This document shows, in pieces, positions 7,328 through 17,077 of a stretch of 64,000 nucleotides of DNA; the first letter of the stretch is position 1; every line of letters begins with the position of its first letter. A program made the translations under genes and the position numbers. This DNA is from an uncultured Bacteroidales bacterium (GTDB taxonomy: Bacteria > Bacteroidota > Bacteroidia > Bacteroidales > UBA932): contig CALVDM010000013.1 in NCBI GenBank assembly GCA_944326335.1, forward strand, positions 1-64,000, in the 5' to 3' direction. The notes under the pieces were generated by a model that was given only the letters and a program-made list of their open reading frames with translations, did no database searches and was not told the DNA's origin.

Positions 7328-8862
7328 TTGTTGTCGAAGAATTTCGTCAGTTCGTAGACATTGAGGTTTATGGCCTTCATGAACCTGGCGAGCTTCTGGT
7401 ACATCTTGTAGTCGTTGTCGAAGATACCTTTGTTGCAGCCCTGGTTGTTGTTGTCTTCAGGAGCGTCGTCCTGATATTTGAACCAGTGCCATCCAACGCA
7501 GTTTTTCGCCTCGAGCAGTCCGAGCGTGAAGTGCTGGTATGCGTATGCCCTGTCTGTTTCGGTCGGGACGGCGAATCCTGCTCCGGATGAGTTAGGAAGA
7601 TCCGAATCCTCTATGCCCTTCGTGTAGAACTCGGTCACGAGGAACGGCTTGTCCGCCCATTCACCCCAATACTTGACGTATGTGTCGAGTTCAGGGCTCC
7701 ATCTGCTGTAATAGTTTATGGAAATTATGTCGCAGTATTTGCCTGCAGCCGTCACCACGCCTTCAAGATACTTCGGTGTGCCGTGGAGTCTCGAACCGAG
7801 ATACATCATGCCGGGGTCTATCTTGTCTATGGCGTCCTTGACCCCCTTGTAGTATTTTTCCGCCACAATACCTGCGAACTCGCTGTTGAGCTCTTCCGTC
7901 ACTGAAGTCGCCCCCTTGCTCTGCATGAATTCCTGGGCTGCAATTTTGGCTTCGGATTCGTTGTTGTTTATGGCAAGGAAACGCTGCAGAATCATCGAGT
8001 TCTGGGACGAGAAGTTAATCTCGTTGTCGGAGAAGAAGCCGAGCACGTTAGGGTCGTTCAGATACGGAGCCAACGCTTCCTTGATATAATCTTCACAGAA
8101 CTCTTCCCAATGCGGGTAGAACACGAGGCCCACCCTGTTGTCGGAGTCTCCGCCCGGGTCGGTGTAGCCGTATTTTGAACGGAACTGTGACAGGAATCCG
8201 AAAGACGGGGTAAGTGTCAGAGGAGCATCCGGAGATGATGAGTTGTGTTTCTGGATGTGCTGGTATGTGTCAGTGCAGAAAGCCCCGGTGCCGTGGAAAC
8301 CTATGTTGGCAAGGTCGTGCTGAGTCATCCGCATCCACATTGACTCCAGATGGAACGTATTCTTCCATGCCGTTTCCGTATTTGTGCCTTTCCTCAGAGA
8401 TGTCACACTCCTCTCATAGTGCATGTAGCCTTCCGGGTCTATTATCCACCATCTTCCGTCTATCTTCTCGGTGCGGAACCTTCCTGTGGCCTCCATCTTT
8501 GGCCAGTCGGTGCGGCTGCCGTATTTGTTCGTCCTGGACCTGTATGTCGCGATTGTGGTGTCGGCCTCGAATCCGAGAACGTATGGCAGTATCCTTGTCT
8601 TTTCCTCCGTCCAGTTAGACACAGGAGCCTTGCTGGCCCGTTTCACCGTTATAGGACGATAGTAGGTATTGTTGAGCGAAGGGGTATATTTCTCGAGAGA
8701 ACCTGGCTTAGGCAGTTCGTCCACTATCGGTTCTGTCGGGGTTTCCGGTTTCCCTCCACCTCCTCCGTTGCCGCCCTCTTCCGGAGGGGTTCCCTTTTCG
8801 CATCCGATGACTCCCAGGACCACCAGCCCCGAAAGAAGTCTGATTAAATTTTTTTTCAACAT
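7321..8862 (-). CDS. Clan GH-A glycoside hydrolase lipoprotein (agarase/GH50-GH86-like)
   Basis: A 513-aa lipoprotein (lipobox VIGC, Cys21) with a Gly/Pro/Thr-rich linker at 28-50 that would hold the catalytic domain off the membrane. The TIM-barrel shows FFSDNEINF with acid/base Glu281 after Asn280, and LVTEFYTKG with nucleophile Glu411, the clan GH-A pattern. WWIIDPEGY near residue 135 resembles the start of agarase-like enzymes, but GH50, GH86 or another GH-A family cannot be separated by eye. Last gene of the minus arm of the PUL, 41 bp after a DUF2264 gene. It probably acts at the cell surface. Confidence 0.8.
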   Translation of the reverse strand: MLKKNLIRLLSGLVVLGVIGCEKGTPPEEGGNGGGGGKPETPTEPIVDELPKPGSLEKYTPSLNNTYYRPITVKRASKAPVSNWTEEKTRILPYVLGFEADTTIATYRSRTNKYGSRTDWPKMEATGRFRTEKIDGRWWIIDPEGYMHYERSVTSLRKGTNTETAWKNTFHLESMWMRMTQHDLANIGFHGTGAFCTDTYQHIQKHNSSSPDAPLTLTPSFGFLSQFRSKYGYTDPGGDSDNRVGLVFYPHWEEFCEDYIKEALAPYLNDPNVLGFFSDNEINFSSQNSMILQRFLAINNNESEAKIAAQEFMQSKGATSVTEELNSEFAGIVAEKYYKGVKDAIDKIDPGMMYLGSRLHGTPKYLEGVVTAAGKYCDIISINYYSRWSPELDTYVKYWGEWADKPFLVTEFYTKGIEDSDLPNSSGAGFAVPTETDRAYAYQHFTLGLLEAKNCVGWHWFKYQDDAPEDNNNQGCNKGIFDNDYKMYQKLARFMKAINLNVYELTKFFDNNQ

Positions 8863-8903
8863 GGTGTAGTGTTTTTAATATATGGTATTGTCTGTTGTGG
8901 CCA

Positions 8904-10136
8904 TTAGAATTTTATGGCCTTGTCTATCTTCACATCCTTGTCTGCCGACCACGCCTTCAGCCCGCTCCATTTCTCTGCAGGAGATGTCCAGAAAGGGTCT
9001 CCGGAAGGAAGCCCGAGAGCCAGGAACACTGCCGAGCACAGATACAGGCTGCCTGTGGATATGTACCTCTCCGCCACGCCCGGCTGATGCCCGCAGAATC
9101 CGAGAGTGAGCCAGCCGTCCTTGTCGAAATTCCCTTCCACCTGCATGTGCCTGCGGATGACGGCCGTAAGTGCGCACCTGACAGCGGCAGGAGTGGTTTC
9201 TGCCGGAAGGATACCGCACAGTGCCGCCTGGGAGAGAGCCTGAAAAGCCCCGAACCGGTATGTTATGGAGCGTCCGATGACAGGATAAGCACCGTCAGGG
9301 GAAATGAACAGCTCCAGCTGCCGCGCATATCTGGTAAGTCTCTTCTGCTCGAGCTCCAGCATCCTGCCGTCGTCCTTGCCGTGTCTTTCCATGACTTTCA
9401 GGATGTCGTACATCATCGGGTGGATGACATAGCTCCCGTAATAATCCATGTGCAGGTCTTTCCCGTCTCCATACCATGCGTCACCCTTGTACCATTGTCT
9501 GAATCTCTCCAATGCATACTCAACCGGTTCCGGATTCCAGTCCCCTGTAAATTCGAGCATCGCCGCTTCAATCATTGCGGAGAAGAGAAGCCAGTTGCTT
9601 TCCACCGGCTTTATCTTCCTTATGTTTTCCATGGCGGCAATGAAATTCCGCCTTGTCTCTTCCGTAAGATTTCCCCAAAGCTGCTGCGGGGCGCGGAGCA
9701 GTCCCTGACAGAGGAATGCCGCATCCACGAGCGGCTGTCTCGTCACCGTGAAGTTCAGATAGTCGGACGCCTCCGGAGACACTCCGTTGCTTATAGCCTT
9801 GCAGGTCATCCTTATATATTTCTCGCGGAGTTTTCCCTCAGGAGTGTTGTCCGGACCGAGTTCCAGCCACGGAGCTATTCCGCAAACGGTCCTTCCGAGA
9901 GCTTCGAGATGTGTCGTCCTGCTGTTGGACGGATTCTCCTTGGCAGGCCATGTCTCCACAGGCATCTTCTTTCTGAGCCTGTCTTTGGACATGTTCCTTA
10001 TCACGGGGTCGGCAATCCGTGTCATGGTGCTCACCCAGTATTCTCTGTCCTGTGCGCCTGTTTCCTGCGCATCAAGCGGAGCTATGGCTGCTGCGACAGC
10101 AAGTATGGATATCAGGAAGTAACCGGTCTTTGTCAT
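8904..10136 (-). CDS. DUF2264 family protein (probable uronate-directed glycoside hydrolase)
   Basis: A 410-aa exported protein (signal peptide to about residue 22). It has the DUF2264 signature blocks HLEALGRTVCGIAPWLELGP, RQPLVDAAFL, LRAPQQLWG, ESNWLLFSAM, WYGDG and DYYGSYVIHPMM. The family is an all-helical (alpha/alpha) toroid. From memory, Bacteroides DUF2264 proteins include members placed in GH154 with beta-glucuronidase activity, which fits the uronate genes here; activity is not proven by sequence. It lies 8 bp after a second DUF2264 gene and upstream of the GH-A lipoprotein. Close similarity to 10145-11383 and to residues 405-791 of the 11608 gene shows local duplication. Confidence 0.85.
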   Translation of the reverse strand: MTKTGYFLISILAVAAAIAPLDAQETGAQDREYWVSTMTRIADPVIRNMSKDRLRKKMPVETWPAKENPSNSRTTHLEALGRTVCGIAPWLELGPDNTPEGKLREKYIRMTCKAISNGVSPEASDYLNFTVTRQPLVDAAFLCQGLLRAPQQLWGNLTEETRRNFIAAMENIRKIKPVESNWLLFSAMIEAAMLEFTGDWNPEPVEYALERFRQWYKGDAWYGDGKDLHMDYYGSYVIHPMMYDILKVMERHGKDDGRMLELEQKRLTRYARQLELFISPDGAYPVIGRSITYRFGAFQALSQAALCGILPAETTPAAVRCALTAVIRRHMQVEGNFDKDGWLTLGFCGHQPGVAERYISTGSLYLCSAVFLALGLPSGDPFWTSPAEKWSGLKAWSADKDVKIDKAIKF

Positions 10137-10144
10137 GTCTTTTT

Positions 10145-11383
10145 CTATTTGAGGAATTTGTCAATCGGAAAATCCTTGCCTGAGAAAGCCTTCACCGAAG
10201 TCCACGGCTCCTTGCCGGATGTCCAGAAACTGTCGTCTGCCGGCAGGCCGAGAGGAACGAACACGAGCGAAGTCAGATAGACGCACGGGGTAGAGAGATA
10301 GGAATCCCCGAGTTCCGGCTGCTCTCCGCACACTCCAATCGTCAGCCAGCCGTCCTTGTCGAATGTCCCGGGCTGTTCCATCTGCCTTGCAATGACGGCC
10401 GTGAGCGCACTCCTCACCTGGCCTTCGTGCAGGCTGGATGGCAGCATTTTTCTGAATGCGCACTGCCCCAGCACCTGGAAAGCGGCAGCCCTGTATGTTA
10501 TGGACCGGCCTATGAGCGGATATGAGCCGTCCGGAGCTATCATCCTCTCCTGTATTTCGGCATACCGCTGCATCCTTTTCCTGTGGAGTTCCATGAAACC
10601 GGCGTCATCCTTGTCGTCACCGTATTTCACAGCCACTTCGAGGACTTGCAGCAGCATGGGCTGTATCACGTAGCTGTTGTAATAATCGAGATGGAAGACC
10701 TCTCCGTCCCCATACACTCCGTCTCCCACATACCATTCCTTGTGAGAGTCTATCGCACGCCTCACTATGCTGTAGTCCCATTCTCCTCCGAACACCTTCA
10801 GCCCGCATTCCACCATCGCGCTGAACAGATACCAGTTGTTTTTGCCGGGAATCATGGTGCGTGTGGATTTCCACTGTGCAAGCAGTCTTTCCTGCGTGAG
10901 GCTGTCGAGGTTGTCCCAGATATGGTGCGGTGCGGCGAGAAGTCCCTGGATGAGGAACGCGCTGTTCACGAGAATCTGCCTTGTGGCATGGCTGTCGAAA
11001 TAGTCGTCAGCTTCGGGGTCCACCGAGTTTTCCAGTGCCTTGCACACAAGGTCGATGTATTCTGCCCGCAGCTTGCCTTCCGGTGTGTCGTCCGGCCCGA
11101 GTTCTATCCACGGGGCAATGCCGGCTATCGTCCGCCCCACCGATTCCATGTGTGTGATGAATTCCCTGCTGCTGGACAGTGCGGCTTCCGACCTTCCTAC
11201 CGGGATGCTCTCCCTCAGCCTGTCTTCGCTCAGTGCGGTGATGACCGGTCTCGCTATCCTGTCCATGACATTCACCCAGTATTCCCGGTCGCTTCCGAAT
11301 CCGGTGCCCCGGTCAGATGTCTTTCCTGCGGCAAGTGAGCAGAAGGAAAGACATGCAAGCATGAATATGGCGGCTTTCTTCAT
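10145..11383 (-). CDS. DUF2264 family protein, second copy
   Basis: A 412-aa exported DUF2264 protein. The start at 11383 (MKKAAIFMLACLSF) gives a clear signal peptide; the longer frame to 11452 covers the promoter. Same blocks as its neighbour: HMESVGRTIAGIAPWIELGP, RQILVNSAFLIQGLLAAPHH, NNWYLFSAMVE, WYVGDGVYGDG and DYYNSYVIQPM. It is the most divergent of the three local copies (RQILVNSAFL against RQPLVDAAFL). First gene of the minus arm; co-transcription with the next two genes is likely (8-bp gap). Confidence 0.85.
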   Translation of the reverse strand: MKKAAIFMLACLSFCSLAAGKTSDRGTGFGSDREYWVNVMDRIARPVITALSEDRLRESIPVGRSEAALSSSREFITHMESVGRTIAGIAPWIELGPDDTPEGKLRAEYIDLVCKALENSVDPEADDYFDSHATRQILVNSAFLIQGLLAAPHHIWDNLDSLTQERLLAQWKSTRTMIPGKNNWYLFSAMVECGLKVFGGEWDYSIVRRAIDSHKEWYVGDGVYGDGEVFHLDYYNSYVIQPMLLQVLEVAVKYGDDKDDAGFMELHRKRMQRYAEIQERMIAPDGSYPLIGRSITYRAAAFQVLGQCAFRKMLPSSLHEGQVRSALTAVIARQMEQPGTFDKDGWLTIGVCGEQPELGDSYLSTPCVYLTSLVFVPLGLPADDSFWTSGKEPWTSVKAFSGKDFPIDKFLK

Positions 11384-11406
11384 GTCAGTTCCGTTTATGA
11401 TTGTTG

Positions 11407-11414
11407 CAAAAGTA
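11407..11414 (-). promoter_or_regulatory. Putative -7 element, minus arm of the PUL
   Basis: Minus strand reads TACTTTTG (TAnnTTTG), 24 nt before the start codon at 11383. No good -33 match is seen, as expected for an activator-dependent PUL promoter. Confidence 0.45.
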
Positions 11415-11474
11415 TGTGCGCAAGCCGCTTTGTATGTAAGAATCATGTCCAATTAAGTGACATTTGCGTACATA
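11413..11474. promoter_or_regulatory. Inverted repeat in the divergent PUL promoter, candidate regulator site
   Basis: TATGTGCGCAA at 11413-11423 and TTGCGTACATA at 11464-11474 form an inverted repeat matching at 10 of 11 positions, separated by 40 bp. The left arm overlaps the minus-strand -7 element. The position between the two PUL arms and the symmetry suit a binding site for the hybrid two-component regulator at 28752. A partial match, TATGTAC, recurs at 32826 upstream of uxuA. Confidence 0.4.
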
Positions 11475-11561
11475 GTTGGAGCGCGTCCTTTTTTGCCGCC
11501 ATCTGTACAATTTTGTTGTTTTTATAGATTATGTTGTTATATGCGGACGGCCTTGCCTGCC

Positions 11562-11569
11562 TAAATTTG
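11562..11569 (+). promoter_or_regulatory. Putative -7 element, plus arm of the PUL
   Basis: TAAATTTG matches TAnnTTTG and lies 38 bp before the ATG at 11608. The -33 region is poor (only a TTG at 11534-11536), consistent with dependence on an activator. Confidence 0.45.
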
Positions 11570-11607
11570 TCGAAACCAAAAGCCATTTTCATTAATAGCA
11601 CTTCAAA

Positions 11608-13983
11608 ATGAGCAAGACTTTATCTTTATTATTCTTATGTACGCTGCTTTCCGTGTCTGTCCTTGCGGCGGAGCCGGACGCACGCAGAATGCAGAAAATC
11701 GTTGACAACGCCCTCGAGTTGGCAGAGAATCATGCTCTGGGCATGTACAATTCTGTCAAGGGCATGGAAGGGCTTCCTCTTACTGTCAGGGACGGGAAAG
11801 TCGTGATGACATCCTCCCGGGAGTGGACAAGCGGCTTCTATCCGGGGGTTCTCTGGTATCTTTATGAAAATTCCGGGAACGGTGAGCTTCTCAAGGCTGC
11901 GGAGGAAATGACCGCACGCATGGCAGAGGAGCAGTACAACACCAAGAGCCACGATGTCGGTTTCATGATAAACTGCAGCTACGGCAACGGTTACAGACTC
12001 ACCGGAAGGGAAGATTACCGTCAGGTCCTTGTGAATGCCGGGAACTCCCTTGCCACACGTTTCTCTCCTGAGACAGGATGCATCCGTTCCTGGTCTCCGA
12101 GGAACGGATGGGACTACATCGTCATCATTGACAACATGATGAATCTCGAACTGCTCACGGTGGCATCTTCGCTGACAGGGGACAACACCTGCTACAACAT
12201 TGCGAAGAGCCATGCTGACATGACCATGAAGAATCATTTCCGTCCGGACGGCAGCTCGTTCCATCTTGTGAACTACGATTCGAAGACCGGAAAGGTGCTG
12301 GACAGAATCACGTACCAGGGACTCTCCGACGAATCTTCATGGTCCCGCGGCCAGGCATGGGGACTCTACGGCTTCACCGTGATGTACCGCCAGACCGGCA
12401 AGAAGGAATATCTCGACCTTGCCGTGAAGGCCGGCAAATACATCATGAGCCATCCGAACATGCCGAAGGACAAGATTCCTTACTGGGACTTCGATGCCAA
12501 GGCGTCATCCAAGACTCCCCGCGACGCTTCGGCAGCTGCCGTGATGGCTTCCGCATATGTGGAATTGAGCACGTATGTCGAGGATGAAGCTCTCTCGGGT
12601 CAGTTCCTTTCGCTTGCCGAAGATATGATAGCCTCCCTTGCCTCGTCCCGCTACACTGCGGCTCCAGGCACCAACGGTGATTTCATACTGAAGCACAGCA
12701 CGGCCTTCTTCGCCAAGAACCGCGATGTTGATGCACCGCTTTCATACGCTGACTATTATTATATAGAGGCCCTGATGAGATACAAGAGACTTCTCGAGGG
12801 CAGGCCGGTCGTTGACATCTGCACTGCATTCTCGGAGAATCCGGACAGGGCGATATGGCTCAGCACTCTCGACCATATAGCAAACCCGATGCTCCGGAAT
12901 CTGGCAAACGGGACCCTCAGGCAGAACATGCCGGTTGAATCCATCGCAGCGGACCTCCAGAAGAGAAGGGAGGTGACTCATCTCGAGGCTCTCGGAAGGA
13001 CGGTGGTGGGTCTGGCCGCATGGCTGGAACTCGGACCGGACAGCACTCCGGAAGGACGTCTCAGGGCTGAATACATAGACATGACCGTAAGGGCGATAAC
13101 CAATGCCGTCAACCCTGAATCTCCGGACTACCTGAACTTCAACAAGGGACGGCAGCCTCTCGTGGATGCCGCGTTCCTTGCACACGGGCTTCTCCGCGCA
13201 CCGCAGCAGCTCTGGGGCAGGCTCGACGAGCAGACAAAGGCAAGGCTTGTGGAGGAACTGAAATCCACGAGGATAATAAAACCGTCCGAGACCAACTGGC
13301 TTTTCTTCTCCGCCATGGTCGAGGCTGCCCTGTATGAATTTACAGGTGAGTGGGACAAGTCCAGGGTGGACTATGCCTTCATGCGTTTCAAGGACTGGTA
13401 CAAGGGCGACGGATGGTACGGCGACGGCCCTGCTTTCCATACCGATTACTATAACAGTTTTGTCATCCATCCGATGATGATGCAGGTGCTCGATGTCCTG
13501 AAGAAGCACGGGCTGGACGAGGCCGGAGTCTACGATGTTGAGAAGGCGAGATATTCCAGATATGCTGAAATCCAGGAACGCTTCATATCTCCGGAAGGTA
13601 CGTTCCCTGTAGTGGGCCGTTCCCTCGCATACAGGTTCGGGGCTTTCCAGGCGCTTTCCGATGTTTCCTACAGGCACATGCTTCCGGAAAGGGTGGACCC
13701 TGCACAGGTCAGATGCGCCCTCACGGCCGTGATATCCCGCCAGGCTGCGGCTCCGGGCACATTCGATGCTGACGGCTGGCTCCGTCCGGGATTCTGCGGA
13801 CATCAGCCGCATATCGGGGAGTCGTACATCTCGACAGGAAGCCTGTATCTCTGCACTGCAGTGTATGTTGCGCTCGGCCTTCCTGAAACCGACGCCTTCT
13901 GGAGCGGCCCGGCAGCCGACTGGACATGCAAAAAAGCATGGAACGGAATAGATTTGAATGCAGACAAAGCACTAAAACAATAA
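11608..13983 (+). CDS. Two-domain GH88 unsaturated glucuronyl hydrolase - DUF2264 fusion
   Basis: A 791-aa exported protein (signal peptide to about residue 20). Residues 25-395 are a GH88-like alpha/alpha barrel: EWTSGFYPGVLWYLYE, HDVGF with Asp116, IDNMMNLELL with Asp175, SRGQAWGLYGF and a closing YADYYYIEAL. Asp116 and Asp175 match the paired catalytic aspartates of unsaturated glucuronyl hydrolases (about 60 residues apart). Residues 405-791 are a complete DUF2264 domain with HLEALGRTVVGLAAWLELGP, RQPLVDAAFL and WYGDG. GH88 enzymes remove delta-4,5-unsaturated uronates left by lyases. First gene of the plus arm, 10 bp before the SusC gene. Confidence 0.88.
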   Translation: MSKTLSLLFLCTLLSVSVLAAEPDARRMQKIVDNALELAENHALGMYNSVKGMEGLPLTVRDGKVVMTSSREWTSGFYPGVLWYLYENSGNGELLKAAEEMTARMAEEQYNTKSHDVGFMINCSYGNGYRLTGREDYRQVLVNAGNSLATRFSPETGCIRSWSPRNGWDYIVIIDNMMNLELLTVASSLTGDNTCYNIAKSHADMTMKNHFRPDGSSFHLVNYDSKTGKVLDRITYQGLSDESSWSRGQAWGLYGFTVMYRQTGKKEYLDLAVKAGKYIMSHPNMPKDKIPYWDFDAKASSKTPRDASAAAVMASAYVELSTYVEDEALSGQFLSLAEDMIASLASSRYTAAPGTNGDFILKHSTAFFAKNRDVDAPLSYADYYYIEALMRYKRLLEGRPVVDICTAFSENPDRAIWLSTLDHIANPMLRNLANGTLRQNMPVESIAADLQKRREVTHLEALGRTVVGLAAWLELGPDSTPEGRLRAEYIDMTVRAITNAVNPESPDYLNFNKGRQPLVDAAFLAHGLLRAPQQLWGRLDEQTKARLVEELKSTRIIKPSETNWLFFSAMVEAALYEFTGEWDKSRVDYAFMRFKDWYKGDGWYGDGPAFHTDYYNSFVIHPMMMQVLDVLKKHGLDEAGVYDVEKARYSRYAEIQERFISPEGTFPVVGRSLAYRFGAFQALSDVSYRHMLPERVDPAQVRCALTAVISRQAAAPGTFDADGWLRPGFCGHQPHIGESYISTGSLYLCTAVYVALGLPETDAFWSGPAADWTCKKAWNGIDLNADKALKQ

Positions 13984-13993
13984 TTTTTTCATT

Positions 13994-16900
13994 ATGAAGA
14001 CCAACCTTATTATCAAGTTCGTGACAGCCGTTCTCATGTTTGCGGGAATATCTGTTGCGGCTATGGCACAGACTCGTACCGTGAACGGTACAGTAGTCGA
14101 AAAGACTTCTGACGGAGACTTGCCGATGGCAGGTGTGTTTGTCAAGGTCCAGGGACAGAACATCGGTACCACTACCGATGCCGAAGGAAATTATTCGTTG
14201 GATGTTCCGGAAGGAACCGTTCTGGAATTTTCTTTCATGGGTTATGATACCGCAGTGGAAACTGTGGGAGACAGGGCGAAAATAGATGTTGTCATGTCGC
14301 CTGCCGCAGTCATGCTCGATGACCTTGTAGTCATAGGTTACGGTGTCCAGAAGAGGAGCGACGTTGCAGGTTCCGTAACTTCAATAAAGGCAGAGGACAT
14401 AGTGTCCTATCCGGCTTCCAACGTTGCGGAAATGCTCAGGGGAAAGGCTGCCGGTGTTACGGTGAGCATGTCTTCCGGTGCACCTGGTTCCGGTTCCTCC
14501 ATACAGATTCGAGGAACAAGATCACTGCTTGACGGTTCGAACTCTCCGTTGTATGTCATAGACGGGGTTTCAGCCAGTTCGACAGAATTCAATGCCTTGA
14601 ACCCTGACGATGTGTCCAACATAGAGATATTGAAGGATGCGGCTTCGCAGGCGATATACGGTGCACGTGCCGCCAACGGTGTCATCCTCGTCACCACCAA
14701 GAGGGGAGAGGAAGGCAAGCCTACCGTCACATTCAACACCACCATCAGCTCGCAGCACCTCTGGAGGAACTTCGATTTCTATTCTCCTGAGGAGTGGTAT
14801 GAACTCAGGCGTCAGGCTGTGGCCAACGATGCCGGCATAGACGACCCTGAAATCATCGCGGCACTCACCCCTGCCGACGTGCTGCAGGACGAGATGATGG
14901 AAAAGGCGTATGCAGAAGGCAAGTCCACCGACTGGGAAAGCCTCATGTTTTCTCCTGCGATAATGCAGAGGTATAACCTCGGTATCCGCGGGGGGGCAGA
15001 AATTTAAGATAGCATCCTCACTCGGATACCTCGACCAGAAGGGTATGTCCGTGGTCGGCTCGAAATACAAGAGGTTCAACTTCCGTGTCAATGCTGACTA
15101 TGACGTATTCAAGTGGCTCACCATCGGTGTGACTTCTTCTCTCGTCAAATCCTCGAACCTTGCGGCTTCCAGCGGATTGAACACCCACATCACACGTCCT
15201 CCGTATGGTTCGGCATACGACGATGACGGAAACATCCTCCAGTATATCAACTCTTCCGGAGACAAGAACCCTCTTTATGACGCACAGTACGAGAAGGAGC
15301 AGACAGATGCCAATATCATCCGTCTCAACGGATACATCGATATCCATCCTTTCAAGGGCTTCTCATACAGGTTGAATGCCGGTTACTATAACCGTTTCTC
15401 AGAGAACGGAGCTTACAAGAAGAAAGAATTCACGAGCGGAGGAGCGGCAGGAAGCATGTCCAATTCATCTGCATACAAATACACCATAGAAAATATCTTC
15501 AACTACGATATTCCGTTCAGGAACGACAACCACAGCCTCGTGCTTACCGGAGTGATAGGTTATGAACACGAGACCTCAAGTTCTCTGGGCTTCGGTGCCG
15601 ACAATGTTCCTGTGGATGAATTCTGGTGGCACATGATTGCCGACGGAGAGAACACTTCGCAGTCGCACTCTTTCGGCGAATACTACATACTTTCCTATCT
15701 GCTCAGGGCACAGTACAATTTCAAGGACAGGTACATAGTCAATGCAGCTGTCCGCCGGGACGGTTCGAGCCGCTTCGGAAAGAACAACAAGTGGGGTACT
15801 TTCCCGTCCATATCGGCCGCATGGCGAATCTCCCAGGAGCCTTGGATGAAGAAGGCCACATGGGTGTCCAACCTCAAGCTCAGGGCAAGTATCGGTATGG
15901 TCGGAAACCAGGGCGGTATAGGCAACTACGAGACTCTCGGAACAGTGACAGACTACAGGTATGAGTTCGGAGACAATTACTACACGGGTTATCTTCCTGG
16001 CAATTCTCTCCCTAACCAGAGTCTGCAGTGGGAATCCACCACATCGGCCAACTTCGGAGTCGACTTCGGATTCTTCAAGAACCGCCTCAACGGTACCATC
16101 GAATACTACAATACAACCACCAACAACCTCCTTTTCAACAGGGAAATCAACAGTGTGCTCGGTTACACGAGGATTACGGACAATGTGGCCAAGACAAGGA
16201 CTACCGGTTGGGACATCTCTCTGGACGGCTACATCATAAACAAGAAAGACCTTGTCTGGAACATAGGAGTGGTATATTCCGTATTCGACAACAAGATACT
16301 CCGTCTTTCCGGCGAGGTTGACGAGAACGGCAATCCTATAAACGACATCAACAACAGATGGTTCATAGGTTCCCCAATCAATGTGCTATATGACTACAAG
16401 ACGGACGGAATCTACCAGTACGAAGATTTCGAGGGCCAGAATCCTGACGGCACATGGATATTGAAGAACACGGTGGACACTGACGGAGACGGCATAGCCG
16501 ATGCACCTTTGCAGAGAGACGACGTGGTAGAGCCTGGTAAGGTGAAGGTAGTGGACAAGAACGGCGACGGAAAAATCAACGGCGACGACCGCTATATCAT
16601 CAGGACAGACCCGGAGTTTACAGCTTCCATCAACATGTCTTTCAGATACAAGGGATTCGACTTCTTTATGGACTGGTACGGTGTCTACGGTGCAGTGAGG
16701 AGAAACTCCTATCTGTCTGAATCCAACAACGGAGGAAGCCTTCAGGGCAAGCTGAACGGAATAAAGGTCAACTACTGGACACCGGACAATCCGTCCAACG
16801 AGTGGCCTCGCCCTTCCTTCAACTCGCTCACGACATATCAGAATGCGCTTGCAATCACAGATGCCTCATATATCAGGCTCAGGACTCTCGCCATAGGCTA

Positions 16901-17072
16901 TACCCTGCCTAAGAAGGCTCTGAAGGCTCTGCGCATGCAGAACATCAGGATAGGGCTCACTGCCACCAACCTTCTCACATTCACGAAATATCTGTCATAC
17001 AGCCCTGAAGCTACCACAGGTGCTTATCCTGAGGCAAGACAGTTCGCAGTCAGTCTCAATCTTACATTCTAA
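13994..17072 (+). pseudogene. SusC-like TonB-dependent receptor, split by a one-base frameshift
   Basis: A SusC/RagA outer-membrane transporter read in two frames. Frame one (13994-15007) holds the signal peptide, a carboxypeptidase-regulatory-like domain (RTVNGTVVE onward), the LDDLVVIGYG TonB-box region and the plug (LRGKAAGVTV, SSIQIRGTRS, PLYVIDGV, YGARAANGVI). It stops at TAA 15005-15007, just after a run of seven G at 14990-14996. Removing one G joins it to the second frame (GIRGGQKFKIASS), which continues to 17072 with the beta-barrel and ends in an aromatic residue. The whole would be about 1026 aa, normal for SusC. No other damage is seen, so a sequencing error, a recent mutation or slip-strand variation are all possible. 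It pairs with the SusD gene 5 bp downstream. Confidence 0.9.
14990..14996 (+). other. G7 homopolymer causing the SusC frameshift
   Basis: Seven G in a row inside the SusC gene. Six G would keep one open frame from 13994 to 17072; seven G bring in a TAA nine bases further on. The run lies at the plug-barrel transition. Confidence 0.9.
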
Positions 17073-17077
17073 TATCC

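Noticed and set aside
8895..10280. 461-codon open frame antisense to a DUF2264 gene
   Set aside because: Shadow frame; the minus-strand protein has clear family motifs and a signal peptide.
12742..13812. 356-codon antisense frame inside the GH88-DUF2264 gene
   Set aside because: Shadow of a conserved coding region.
15045..17072. Independent gene for a barrel-only TonB-dependent protein
   Set aside because: It lacks a signal peptide and plug and continues the SusC frame exactly after removal of one G.
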